Origin: Blastococcus sp.
Lineage (GTDB): Bacteria > Actinomycetota > Actinomycetes > Mycobacteriales > Geodermatophilaceae
Assembly: GCA_025963345.1 (NCBI GenBank)
Contig: JAOPUS010000059.1
Coordinates: 1-13,601 of the forward strand
Direction of reading: 5' to 3'
Length of the DNA: 13,601 nucleotides
Made by a program: the position numbers and the translations under genes. Position 1 is the stretch's first letter; each line of letters opens with the position of its first letter. Below are positions 1-6,746 of the stretch, one piece after another. The notes below the pieces were generated by a model. The model did not search any database. It was not told where the DNA came from and worked only from the letters and a program-made list of their open reading frames with translations.

Positions 1-1222
1 CGATCGTGGCCACGCTCATCGCCTGCCCGCGGATCCGCAGCGGGTAGATCTCGGCGATCATCAGCCAGAACACCGGCCCGAGTCCGACGGCGAACGACCC
101 GGTGTAGATCAGCAGACCGGCGATGGCGACATAGGCGGCCGCACCGTGCAACTGGTCGCCGCCGAGGAAGGCCAGCCCCGTGATGATCATTCCGACCGCC
201 ATACCGGCGGTGCCGGTGAGCAGCAGTGGCCGCCGGCCGGTGCGATCGAGCAGCCGGATCGCGACGATCGTCATGGCGACATTGACCGCGCCGTTGACCA
301 CGTTGGCCAGCAGCGACGCGCTGTTGCCCAGACCGGCGCCGGCCAGCAGCGACGGGGCGTAGTAGATGACGGTGTTGATCCCGGTGATCTGCTGGAAGAC
401 CGCCATCAGGACGCCCACCCACAGGGCCGGGCGGACACTGCGGGCGAGCAGGTCGCGGGCGCTGACTCTGTGGCCGGCGACCTCCTTGACCTCGGCGACC
501 TCGGCGTCGATGTCGCCATCCCGCACCCGGCGCAGCACCCGGCGGGCCTCGACCTCGCGGCCCTGGCGGATCAGCCAGTGCGGGCTCTCCGCCTGCGTCA
601 GGATGCCGACGAAGAGCATGACCGCGGGGATCACCGCGAGACCGAACATCAGCCGCCAGTTCGCGCTGGACGCCAACCCGTAGTCGACCAGGTACGACGC
701 CAGGATGCCGCTGGTGATGGCCAACTGGTTGAGGCTGACCAGCGCGCCGCGGATGCGGGGAGGAGCCATCTCGCCGATGTAGAGCGGCACGGTCATCGAC
801 GCCGACCCGACGGCGAGGCCGATGACGACGCGGGCGACGATCAGGGTCCAGAACGTGGGCGACAAGGCGGCAAGCAGCACGCCGACCACGAAGATCACTG
901 CGGTGATCAGGATGGTCGGGCGGCGACCGATCCGGTCGGCGACCCGCCCCGCGCCGAACGCGCCGATCATGGCGCCGACCAGCAGCAGGCTGGTGACCAG
1001 CTCCTGCTGGAAGGACGACAGACCGCCGAACTCATTCTTGAGGAACAGCAGAGCACCGGAGACGACCCCGGTGTCATAGCCGAAGAGCAGACCGCCGAGC
1101 GCGGTCACCCCCGCGGCGCCCACCACGTGCCGCCGGACACTGCCCCGGCCGGTCGCCGGCGGGCCACCGGAGCCGTCTCGATGCCCGGGTGTAACAGCAA
1201 CGCCGTTCGCTTCCACTGACAT
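1..1222 (-). CDS. MFS sugar porter (sugar:H+ symporter family), C-terminus cut by window edge
   Basis: This is a membrane transporter of the major facilitator superfamily, sugar porter family, which usually imports a hexose, pentose or polyol by proton symport. 407 codons are visible; members are usually about 450-500 residues, so the last helices lie beyond the left edge. Family signatures are present in the right order: LFGYDTGVVSGAL in TM1 (residues 46-58), DRIGRRP in the TM2-3 loop (96-102), PLYIGEMAPPRIRG after TM4 (146-159), ESPHWL (212-217) opening the central cytoplasmic loop, QQITGINTVIYYAP in TM7 (277-290), DRTGRRP (326-332), and GPVFWLMIAEIYPLRIRG after TM10 (382-399). The start is ATG at 1222, preceded by AAAGGA about 7 nt upstream. 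The first 35 or so residues are a polar cytoplasmic tail. The neighbouring kinase gene is divergent. The family call is secure; the substrate cannot be told. Confidence 0.95.
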   Translation of the reverse strand, partial: MSVEANGVAVTPGHRDGSGGPPATGRGSVRRHVVGAAGVTALGGLLFGYDTGVVSGALLFLKNEFGGLSSFQQELVTSLLLVGAMIGAFGAGRVADRIGRRPTILITAVIFVVGVLLAALSPTFWTLIVARVVIGLAVGSASMTVPLYIGEMAPPRIRGALVSLNQLAITSGILASYLVDYGLASSANWRLMFGLAVIPAVMLFVGILTQAESPHWLIRQGREVEARRVLRRVRDGDIDAEVAEVKEVAGHRVSARDLLARSVRPALWVGVLMAVFQQITGINTVIYYAPSLLAGAGLGNSASLLANVVNGAVNVAMTIVAIRLLDRTGRRPLLLTGTAGMAVGMIITGLAFLGGDQLHGAAAYVAIAGLLIYTGSFAVGLGPVFWLMIAEIYPLRIRGQAMSVATI

Positions 1223-1971
1223 CGGTCGTTCCTTTCGTCGCCGACCCAGCCCGTCAGCGCAAGGGTCGGCGTTCCGGGGGCGCTCGTCGTCACGGTCAAC
1301 GCAACCCGAAGCCCGACGCCAGCCCGAATCTGCTCGCACCTGCTGACCGGAAGAGGACCCGGGAGGCCGCCGGCGGCTCCGAGCCGAGAAGCCCCCCAGG
1401 CTCATCTGCTCGTGCGCTCACCTGCGGGCGCCCCTGTCGCTGCGTGCCGGCCGTGATGAGTCGCCGCTCACGCCGGGAACGGCTCGCGTGGCTGCAGGAG
1501 GCCGGAAAGTCGGGATGCCTGGCTCGAAGGGACGCGACCCGCGACTCGCGTCGCCCACACTGCCCCGGCCAGGTCCCGAACTCGGACCCCGGTGCTGGAG
1601 GTCGCGGGGATGCACTGCGCCGCTCTCTCACTGACGGTCGCGCGGGCGGCCCGGGACACCACGACGGCACCTATCGAAGCGGGGGCCCGGATTCCACCTG
1701 CCGACAGGCCGCGGGGCGCAGATCTGGCCGAACGCTCCGTGCGCGGGTCGGGGTCCGGCAGCAGACTCGCAGCCGCCACCGTCCGGAGCGGTCGGGCGTT
1801 AGCATGCTGTGGTCGGCGACGATCTCCCGACCACGCTACCTGCACGTCGCCCGTGGCGAGCTCGCCACCTCGCCCGCTCGTCGGTGCCGGCCCGCGCAGC
1901 CGGCTGGCCCAGCTGCCGACGGATCGGACCTCGGCCCGACCGCCACCCGCCCGACGGGAAGGGCGACCGAC
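1223..1971. other. Gene-poor divergent spacer between sugar porter and kinase
   Basis: This 749-bp stretch separates two divergent genes and should hold both promoters. Reading frames are open on both strands, including a 176-codon in-frame extension upstream of the kinase, but their translations are Arg/Pro/Gly-rich and match no family I recognise. A 12-bp perfect palindrome (GCCGCCGGCGGC) lies at 1366-1377. I see no tRNA-like fold, no clear -35/-10 pair and no insertion-sequence ends. Confidence 0.5.
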
Positions 1972-4056
1972 ATGGACACCGGCACCCACTGGGCCGCCGC
2001 GACCCGACGGCGGTTGCCCGCTCGGCGCACAGGGCTGCCCTTGCGGCGGCGGCTCGCCGGGGCGCTGACCGGGCTGGTCGTCCTGCCCCTGCTGACCCTC
2101 GGCATGGACACGGTTCTTCGCGGGATCCTCAACCTGCCCAGCCAGATGCTGCTCTACCTCATCGCTGTCGTGGTCGTGGGGCTGGTCGGTGGGCTGCTCC
2201 CGGCGCTGGCCTCCGCAATCGCCGCCGCGGCGCTGGTCACCTACTACTTCATCCAGCCGATCGACGCCTTCTCCATCGCCGACCCCAACAATGTGGTGGC
2301 CCTGGGCTCCTTCCTCATCGCCGGCGCGGTCAGCTCCGTAGTCGGCCTGGCCGCGCGCCGCACCCAGGAGGCGGAGACCCTCGCCACCGCGATCACCGAG
2401 AACCGCGAGGAGCTTCGCGTGCTCGCCGAGGAGCAGGCCGCGTTGCGCCGCGTCGCCACGCTGGTCGCCCGAGGGCTGCCGCCGGCCGAGGTCTTCGCGG
2501 CCGTCGCGCAGGAGGTCGGCCGCGTCCTCGGTGCCGACACCACACCCATCGCCCGCCTCGAGCCCGACGGCGTGGCGACCGTCGTCGCGGTCGCCGGCGA
2601 ACCTCCCGCCGCGCTGGCGGTGGGGAGTCGCTGGAAGCCCGAGCCGCCCCTGGCCATCGCGACGGTCCTGCGCACCGGACGCCCGGCGCGCTCCGACGAC
2701 TACAGCCAAGGCTCCGGCCCGTCCGCTGACTCCGTCCGCCGGCTGGGCATCCGGTCGGGGGTCGCGGCGCCGATCGTCGTCGAGGGGCGTCTCTGGGGAA
2801 TGATCGCCATCCTGTCGAGGCGCGGGCCCTTCCCGGCCGACACGGAGAAGCGCATGGCCGGCTTCACCGAGCTCCTCGGCACAGCGATCTCGAACGCCGA
2901 GGGCCGCGCCCAGCTCGAGGAGAGCCGCGACGATCTCCGCCGGCTCGCCGAGGAGCAGGCCGCATTGCGGCGGGTCGCCACGCTGGTCGCCCGAGGGGTG
3001 CCGCCGGCCGAGGGCCTTGCGGCCGTTGCGCAGGAGGTCGGCAGCATCCTCGGTGCCGATGCCACGGGCATCGCGCGCCTGGAGCCGGACGGCGCGGCGA
3101 CCGTCGTCGCCCGCGTCGGCGACCTCCCCGACGTGTTGCCGCTGGGGAGCCGCTGGAAGCTCGAGGAGGCCCTTCCCCTGGGGGTCACCCTGCGCAGCGG
3201 CCGCCCGGCCCGCCGCGACGACTACGACGACCGTTCTGGCCCGGCCTACGACGAGGTCCGCAGGCTGGGCCTCCGATCCGTGGTGGCGGCACCGATCGTC
3301 GTCGAGGGAAGGCTGTGGGGAACGATCGGCATCCTTCGACGGGACGAGCGCTTCCCGGCCGACACCGAACAGCGGATGGCCGGCTTCACCGAACTCATCG
3401 GCACCGCCGTCGCGAACGCCGACAGCCGCGCCCAGCTCACCGCGTCCCGAGCCAGGATCGTCGCCGCCGCCGACGACGCCCGGCGCCGCATCGAGCGCGA
3501 CCTGCACGACGGAACCCAGCAGCGGCTCGTCTCACTCTGCCTCGAACTGCGCCTGGCCCAGTCGGCAGTGCCCGCAGAGCTACCCGAGCTGCAGGGGCAG
3601 ATCGGCCGCGTCGCGGAAGAGCTCACCGGAGCAATCGAGGAGCTGCGGGAGATCGCGCGCGGCATCCACCCGGCGATCCTGTCCGAAGGCGGGCTGGGTC
3701 CTGCCCTTCGCACCCTCGCCCGGCGCGCCGCGATCCCGGTGGAACTCGAGATCCGGACCGACGATCGTGCCGACGAACCGATCGAGGTGGCGGCCTATTA
3801 CGTCGTGTCCGAGGCGCTGACCAACACGACCAAGCACGCCCACGCCTCCCACGTGCACGTCGCGGTCGAGAAGCGCGACAGCCGGCTGCACCTGTCGATC
3901 CGTGACGACGGCGTGGGCGGCGCCGATCCCGCGGGAGGCTCGGGCCTCATCGGCCTGAGTGACCGGGTGCACGCCCTCGACGGATCGATCGAGGTCACGA
4001 GCCACCACGGGAAAGGGACGGCGATCGTCGCCGACCTTCCGCTGCGACCCGGCTGA
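1972..4056 (+). CDS. Sensor histidine kinase: DUF4118 membrane domain, two GAF domains, HisKA_3 and HATPase_c
   Basis: This 694-residue membrane sensor kinase should autophosphorylate on histidine and pass the phosphate to a NarL-family response regulator. Residues 28-126 form four short helices with YYFIQPIDAF at 91-100, as in the KdpD-type DUF4118 domain. Two GAF domains follow (about 157-320 and 331-495) and are an evident internal duplication. The HisKA_3 dimerisation domain has RDLHDGTQQRLV with phospho-acceptor His512 and a DxxxQ phosphatase motif (Asp513, Gln517). The ATPase domain has the N box SEALTNTTKHA (Asn618), DDGVGG (645-650), GSGLIGL (656-662) and GKGT (680-683). The ATG at 1972 is chosen because GAAGGG lies about 8 nt upstream and a basic pre-TM segment follows; the frame stays open back to 1444. 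There is no HAMP domain. The ligand is unknown, and no intact regulator gene is adjacent. Confidence 0.93.
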   Translation: MDTGTHWAAATRRRLPARRTGLPLRRRLAGALTGLVVLPLLTLGMDTVLRGILNLPSQMLLYLIAVVVVGLVGGLLPALASAIAAAALVTYYFIQPIDAFSIADPNNVVALGSFLIAGAVSSVVGLAARRTQEAETLATAITENREELRVLAEEQAALRRVATLVARGLPPAEVFAAVAQEVGRVLGADTTPIARLEPDGVATVVAVAGEPPAALAVGSRWKPEPPLAIATVLRTGRPARSDDYSQGSGPSADSVRRLGIRSGVAAPIVVEGRLWGMIAILSRRGPFPADTEKRMAGFTELLGTAISNAEGRAQLEESRDDLRRLAEEQAALRRVATLVARGVPPAEGLAAVAQEVGSILGADATGIARLEPDGAATVVARVGDLPDVLPLGSRWKLEEALPLGVTLRSGRPARRDDYDDRSGPAYDEVRRLGLRSVVAAPIVVEGRLWGTIGILRRDERFPADTEQRMAGFTELIGTAVANADSRAQLTASRARIVAAADDARRRIERDLHDGTQQRLVSLCLELRLAQSAVPAELPELQGQIGRVAEELTGAIEELREIARGIHPAILSEGGLGPALRTLARRAAIPVELEIRTDDRADEPIEVAAYYVVSEALTNTTKHAHASHVHVAVEKRDSRLHLSIRDDGVGGADPAGGSGLIGLSDRVHALDGSIEVTSHHGKGTAIVADLPLRPG
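2422..3012 (+). repeat. In-frame tandem duplication of the GAF module inside the kinase gene
   Basis: The segment beginning CTCGCCGAGGAGCAGGCCGC at 2422 recurs at 2944, an offset of 522 bp, or exactly 174 codons. Both copies continue almost identically through the residues LAEEQAALRRVATLVARG (residues 151-168 and 325-342). The 17-nt string CCGATCGTCGTCGAGGG is also shared at 2770 and 3292, at the same offset. Each copy spans a linker plus one GAF domain. The high nucleotide match points to a fairly recent duplication or to gene conversion between the copies. Confidence 0.85.
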
Positions 4057-4165
4057 CCGGGCGTGGTGCCGGTTCCTGTCGATCCTGCATTCCTGTCCGT
4101 CGTCGGATCTGGTCCGCTACGCGCCAACCGGAACCCCGGACTCCCGTCGGCAACAGTGGACGACG

Positions 4166-4194
4166 GCCGCTGGCGGGGATGCCCCGCTGTCGGC
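4166..4194 (+). terminator. Interrupted hairpin downstream of the first kinase
   Basis: GCCG (4166-4169) pairs with CGGC (4191-4194), and GCGGGG (4173-4178) pairs with CCCCGC (4182-4187), with a symmetric 3-nt internal bulge and a 3-nt loop. It lies about 110 nt after the kinase stop codon. There is no T-tract, which is common for actinobacterial terminators. It could instead be a leader structure for the next gene. Confidence 0.35.
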
Positions 4195-4207
4195 TCCACG
4201 CGACGCT

Positions 4208-4226
4208 GCTCTCGTGCTGTGAGAGC
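4208..4226 (+). terminator. Second hairpin between the first kinase and the small membrane protein
   Basis: GCTCTC (4208-4213) and GAGAGC (4221-4226) form a perfect 6-bp stem with a 7-nt loop. It follows the previous hairpin by 13 nt and precedes the next start codon by about 60 nt. It could contribute to termination or sit in the 5' leader of the membrane protein mRNA. Confidence 0.3.
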
Positions 4227-4285
4227 GCGTATGCGGGCCTGGATGCGGCCGCGACCCGCCGGTGCGGCCGCCCGTGGAGGGTCAG

Positions 4286-4873
4286 ATGGACATCACCTTT
4301 ACTGCCTCGCAGTTTCCCCCGCTGGCCTTGGGCTTCTTCGGTCTGGGCGTGGGATATCTGATCTGGGGACCGCAGGAACTGCTCGGGTTTCCAGCCCGGG
4401 ATGAACGAGTCGATCGTGCTCTCGGCGTGTGGGGCATCTGGATGCCAGGGCTGTGCCAACTGGTGACCGGGCTGATCCTGTTCATCGGCCTGGCGTGGTT
4501 CCCGGTCTTCGCCGACGACCGCGTTCTCTACATGGCCGCACTCGCGTTCTCCGCGTACGGGAGCCACTGGCTGGCGCTGGGCTGGAACCGCTACCGCGGC
4601 GACGATCCCCGCCCCAACGCGGGCATGTCCGTCGCCTTCACCACGCTCTCCGCGCTCGGCATCACGGTGTTCTTCCACGCTGGGGACTGGCCGGTGGGGC
4701 TGCTGTTCGTCGGCCTCGCCGGGGTCTACGTGTGCGAGTTCATCGTCACGCTCGGAGCGAAGCGATTCGAGCGCCTCCTCGGCCTCGTTCGTGTGCTGAC
4801 CGGGCTGTGGCTGATGTATCTGACGTTCGCCGTCACACTCAACTTCGCCGCCGGCTTCCACCTGCCCGTCTGA
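4286..4873 (+). CDS. Small polytopic membrane protein, possibly SatP/GPR1 (acetate transporter)-like
   Basis: This 195-residue protein is almost entirely hydrophobic, with about six predicted helices (roughly residues 12-28, 47-70, 81-100, 115-131, 136-156 and 166-188). LALGFFGLGVGYLIWG near the N-terminus and FSAYGSHWLALG in the third helix (88-99) resemble the opening segment and the FxSYGxFWL segment of the AceTr/GPR1-FUN34-YaaH family of monocarboxylate transporters, and the size and helix number also fit. The canonical N-P-x-P-L-G signature is not intact, so the match is distant. ATG 4286 is preferred because GGAGGG (4276-4281) lies directly upstream; an in-frame GTG at 4262 would make that Shine-Dalgarno internal. 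The gene sits between two related histidine kinases and is bounded by hairpins on both sides. It may transport or sense a small ligand; function is not established. Confidence 0.75.
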   Translation: MDITFTASQFPPLALGFFGLGVGYLIWGPQELLGFPARDERVDRALGVWGIWMPGLCQLVTGLILFIGLAWFPVFADDRVLYMAALAFSAYGSHWLALGWNRYRGDDPRPNAGMSVAFTTLSALGITVFFHAGDWPVGLLFVGLAGVYVCEFIVTLGAKRFERLLGLVRVLTGLWLMYLTFAVTLNFAAGFHLPV

Positions 4874-4883
4874 ACCGCCCCGC

Positions 4884-4915
4884 CAGCCGTCCGCCGACGA
4901 TGCTCCGGACGGCTG
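4884..4915 (+). terminator. Strong intrinsic-terminator-like hairpin after the small membrane protein
   Basis: CAGCCGTCCG (4884-4893) is perfectly complementary to CGGACGGCTG (4906-4915), giving a 10-bp GC-rich stem with a 12-nt loop. It begins 10 nt after the stop codon at 4871-4873. No T-run follows, as is usual in high-GC actinobacteria. Its position argues that the second kinase gene is transcribed mainly from its own promoter in the spacer at about 4916-5095. Confidence 0.65.
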
Positions 4916-5099
4916 AGCCGCCTCTGCACCACGACAGTTGTGGGCCGTCGCCTGACCGCGCCCGGCCAGGTCGCGCGAGTCCTGGTCCATCGTCAGGGCC
5001 CGAACTCTTCGCTAATCTGCAGCCGTGGGCCCGCTGCGGCGGCCTCGACGAGCGTCTCACCTGCGAGCGCCCCGCCATCGGTCAGCGGGTACACGGACC

Positions 5100-5104
5100 G
5101 GAGG
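5100..5104 (+). promoter_or_regulatory. Ribosome binding site fixing the GTG start of the second kinase
   Basis: GGAGG lies 5 nt before the GTG at 5110. The upstream frame stays open to 4429, but that extension runs antiphase through the preceding gene and a terminator-like hairpin. This site and the following basic and hydrophobic segment support 5110 as the true start. Confidence 0.7.
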
Positions 5105-5109
5105 TTCAG

Positions 5110-6507
5110 GTGCGTGGCGGGTTGACCCGTCGCATGATCGTCGCGAGCGGTCTGCTCGCGGTGCTCATCGGCGCCACCTTCGCGATCCTGCTCTCCTCGG
5201 TCGGCCAGCTTCGCGACTCAACGGCGCGCGCACGGCAGTCCGACGAGGTGCTCGTCGTTGCCAACCGGCTCGAGCGGATTGTCGTCGATCTCGAGACGGG
5301 CGAGCGCGGGTTTCTCATCACGGCTGAAGAAGCCTTCCTCGAACCCTGGAGGTCCGCTCAGGCCGCCTTTCCCGAGCAGGCCCGGGCGCTCGAACGGCTG
5401 GTCGCCGACAACGCCGGGCAGCGCGCCCGCGCCCAGGACATCACGATGGCCGTGACGTCCTACATCCAGGATTACTCGGTCCCGCTGGTCGACGCCGCCC
5501 GACGCGACCCGGGCTCCGCGCGGGACGTGACGGTGATCGCAGACGGCAAGCTGCGGGTCGACGCAATCCGGACCCAGTTCGACCGCTTCGTGGCTACCGA
5601 GCAGAACTTCGCGGTGACACGGCAACAAAGCTCGGAGGCGGCCGCCCGCCGCGCTATCGCCGTGGCAGCCGGCGGTCTTGGCGGATCGGTCCTCCTCATC
5701 GTCGTGTTCGCGGGCTATCTGACGAGGGCGATCGTCCGACCCGTCCGGCGGACCGCCGCGATGGCGGGCCGGCTCGCCGGCGGAGACCTCAGCGCGCGCA
5801 CTCCCGACCACGGCGCCGGCGAGATCGGGGTGCTCGAGCGCAGCTTCAACACAATGGCACGTGCCCTGCAGGAGGGCCGCGAAGCGCTCACAGCCTCTCG
5901 TGCCCGGATCGTGGCCGCCGGCGACCAGGCGCGGCGCATGATCGAGCGCGACCTGCACGACGGAGCCCAGCAGCGGCTTGTCTCTCTTGCGTTGGACCTA
6001 CGCGTCGCAGAGGCGACGCTGCCGCGAGAGCTGCCAGAGGTCACCGCGCAGCTGGCCCGCGTCGCCGACGGACTTGCCGGTGCGCTGGACGACCTGCGGG
6101 AGGTCTCCCACGGCATCCACCCGGCGATCTTGTCCGAGGGCGGCCTGGGCCCAGCGCTCAAGGCACTCGCGCGCCGCTCCGCCGTCCCGGTGGAGCTCGA
6201 CGTGGACATCGAGCCTCGGCTGTCCGAGCCCTTCGAGGTCGCGGCGTACTACGTGGTCTCCGAGGCACTCACCAACGCCGCCAAGCACGCCCGGGCGTCG
6301 GTAGCCCACGTCGAAGCGCGGGCGCGGGAGGGCGGCCTGCACATCTCGGTCCGCGACGACGGCATCGGCGGCGCCGACCCCCGACAGGGGTCTGGGCTGA
6401 TCGGGCTCATCGACCGGGTCGAGGCAATGGGCGGAATGATCTCGCTCAGCAGCCCGACCGGGAAGGGCACTGCCCTGCTGGTCGACCTCCCGGTCAAGGG
6501 CGCGTAG
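5110..6507 (+). CDS. Sensor histidine kinase: CHASE3, HAMP, HisKA_3 and HATPase_c
   Basis: This 465-residue membrane kinase senses an extracytoplasmic signal and should phosphorylate a NarL-type regulator. TM1 is at about 9-31. A CHASE3 domain follows (about 34-170) with the typical LETGERGFLITAEEAFLEPW (61-80), then TM2 (about 182-205) and a HAMP domain (206-260, with RPVRRTAAMAGRLAGGDLSA). The HisKA_3 domain has RDLHDGAQQRLV with phospho-acceptor His283 and phosphatase residues Asp284 and Gln288. The ATPase domain has SEALTNAAKHA (Asn389), DDGIGG from Asp416, GSGLIGL and GKGT. From TASRARIVAA onward it aligns almost without gaps to the first kinase upstream, including shared RGIHPAILSEGGLGPAL-type and EVAAYYVVSEALTN stretches, so the two are paralogues with swapped input modules. 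The start is GTG with GGAGG at 5100-5104. All catalytic residues look intact. Confidence 0.94.
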   Translation: MRGGLTRRMIVASGLLAVLIGATFAILLSSVGQLRDSTARARQSDEVLVVANRLERIVVDLETGERGFLITAEEAFLEPWRSAQAAFPEQARALERLVADNAGQRARAQDITMAVTSYIQDYSVPLVDAARRDPGSARDVTVIADGKLRVDAIRTQFDRFVATEQNFAVTRQQSSEAAARRAIAVAAGGLGGSVLLIVVFAGYLTRAIVRPVRRTAAMAGRLAGGDLSARTPDHGAGEIGVLERSFNTMARALQEGREALTASRARIVAAGDQARRMIERDLHDGAQQRLVSLALDLRVAEATLPRELPEVTAQLARVADGLAGALDDLREVSHGIHPAILSEGGLGPALKALARRSAVPVELDVDIEPRLSEPFEVAAYYVVSEALTNAAKHARASVAHVEARAREGGLHISVRDDGIGGADPRQGSGLIGLIDRVEAMGGMISLSSPTGKGTALLVDLPVKGA

Positions 6508-6528
6508 AGCCAGGCACACCGTCGAGCG

Positions 6529-6552
6529 GGAGCTTCCAGCTCCGGGCCCGGA
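6529..6552 (+). terminator. Hairpin and adjoining palindrome after the second kinase
   Basis: GGAGCT (6529-6534) and AGCTCC (6538-6543) form a 6-bp stem with a 3-nt loop, starting about 21 nt after the kinase stop. The second arm overlaps a perfect 12-bp palindrome, TCCGGGCCCGGA (6541-6552). The two structures are mutually exclusive when folded. No T-tract follows. A terminator is the simplest reading; the palindrome could also be a protein-binding site. Confidence 0.4.
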
Positions 6553-6746
6553 GTGGACGCGAGCTCCTCGAGTCCCGATCTGCGTGCTGGCGGGTAGTCG
6601 AAGTGGGCGCTGGCCGCGAAGACGGACGCCGGGCGGGACGCAATCGTTGACCCGTCGTGATCACCGGCCACGGACACCCCGACACGTCGACGTGCATACG
6701 GGCCGCCGCCGGTCCCACACGTTCCCTGACCGGATCCGAGGACACC

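Noticed and set aside
146..1219. A 357-codon plus-strand frame over the sugar porter
   Set aside because: The translation is Asp/Gln/Arg-rich low-complexity, while the minus strand carries all sugar porter signatures.
1223..1971. A tRNA, small RNA or insertion-sequence remnant in the long divergent spacer
   Set aside because: I found no T-arm-like GTTCGA context, no cloverleaf, no terminal inverted repeats and no transposase motifs.
1468..3507. A 679-codon antisense reading frame opposite the first kinase
   Set aside because: It is Gly/Arg/Asp-rich with no domain, and it mirrors the third-position GC bias of the kinase, whose full domain set lies on the plus strand.
6645..6690. A TTGACC box upstream of the phosphatase as a -35 element
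   Set aside because: No TANNNT-like -10 hexamer lies at a suitable distance, so a promoter call is not supported.
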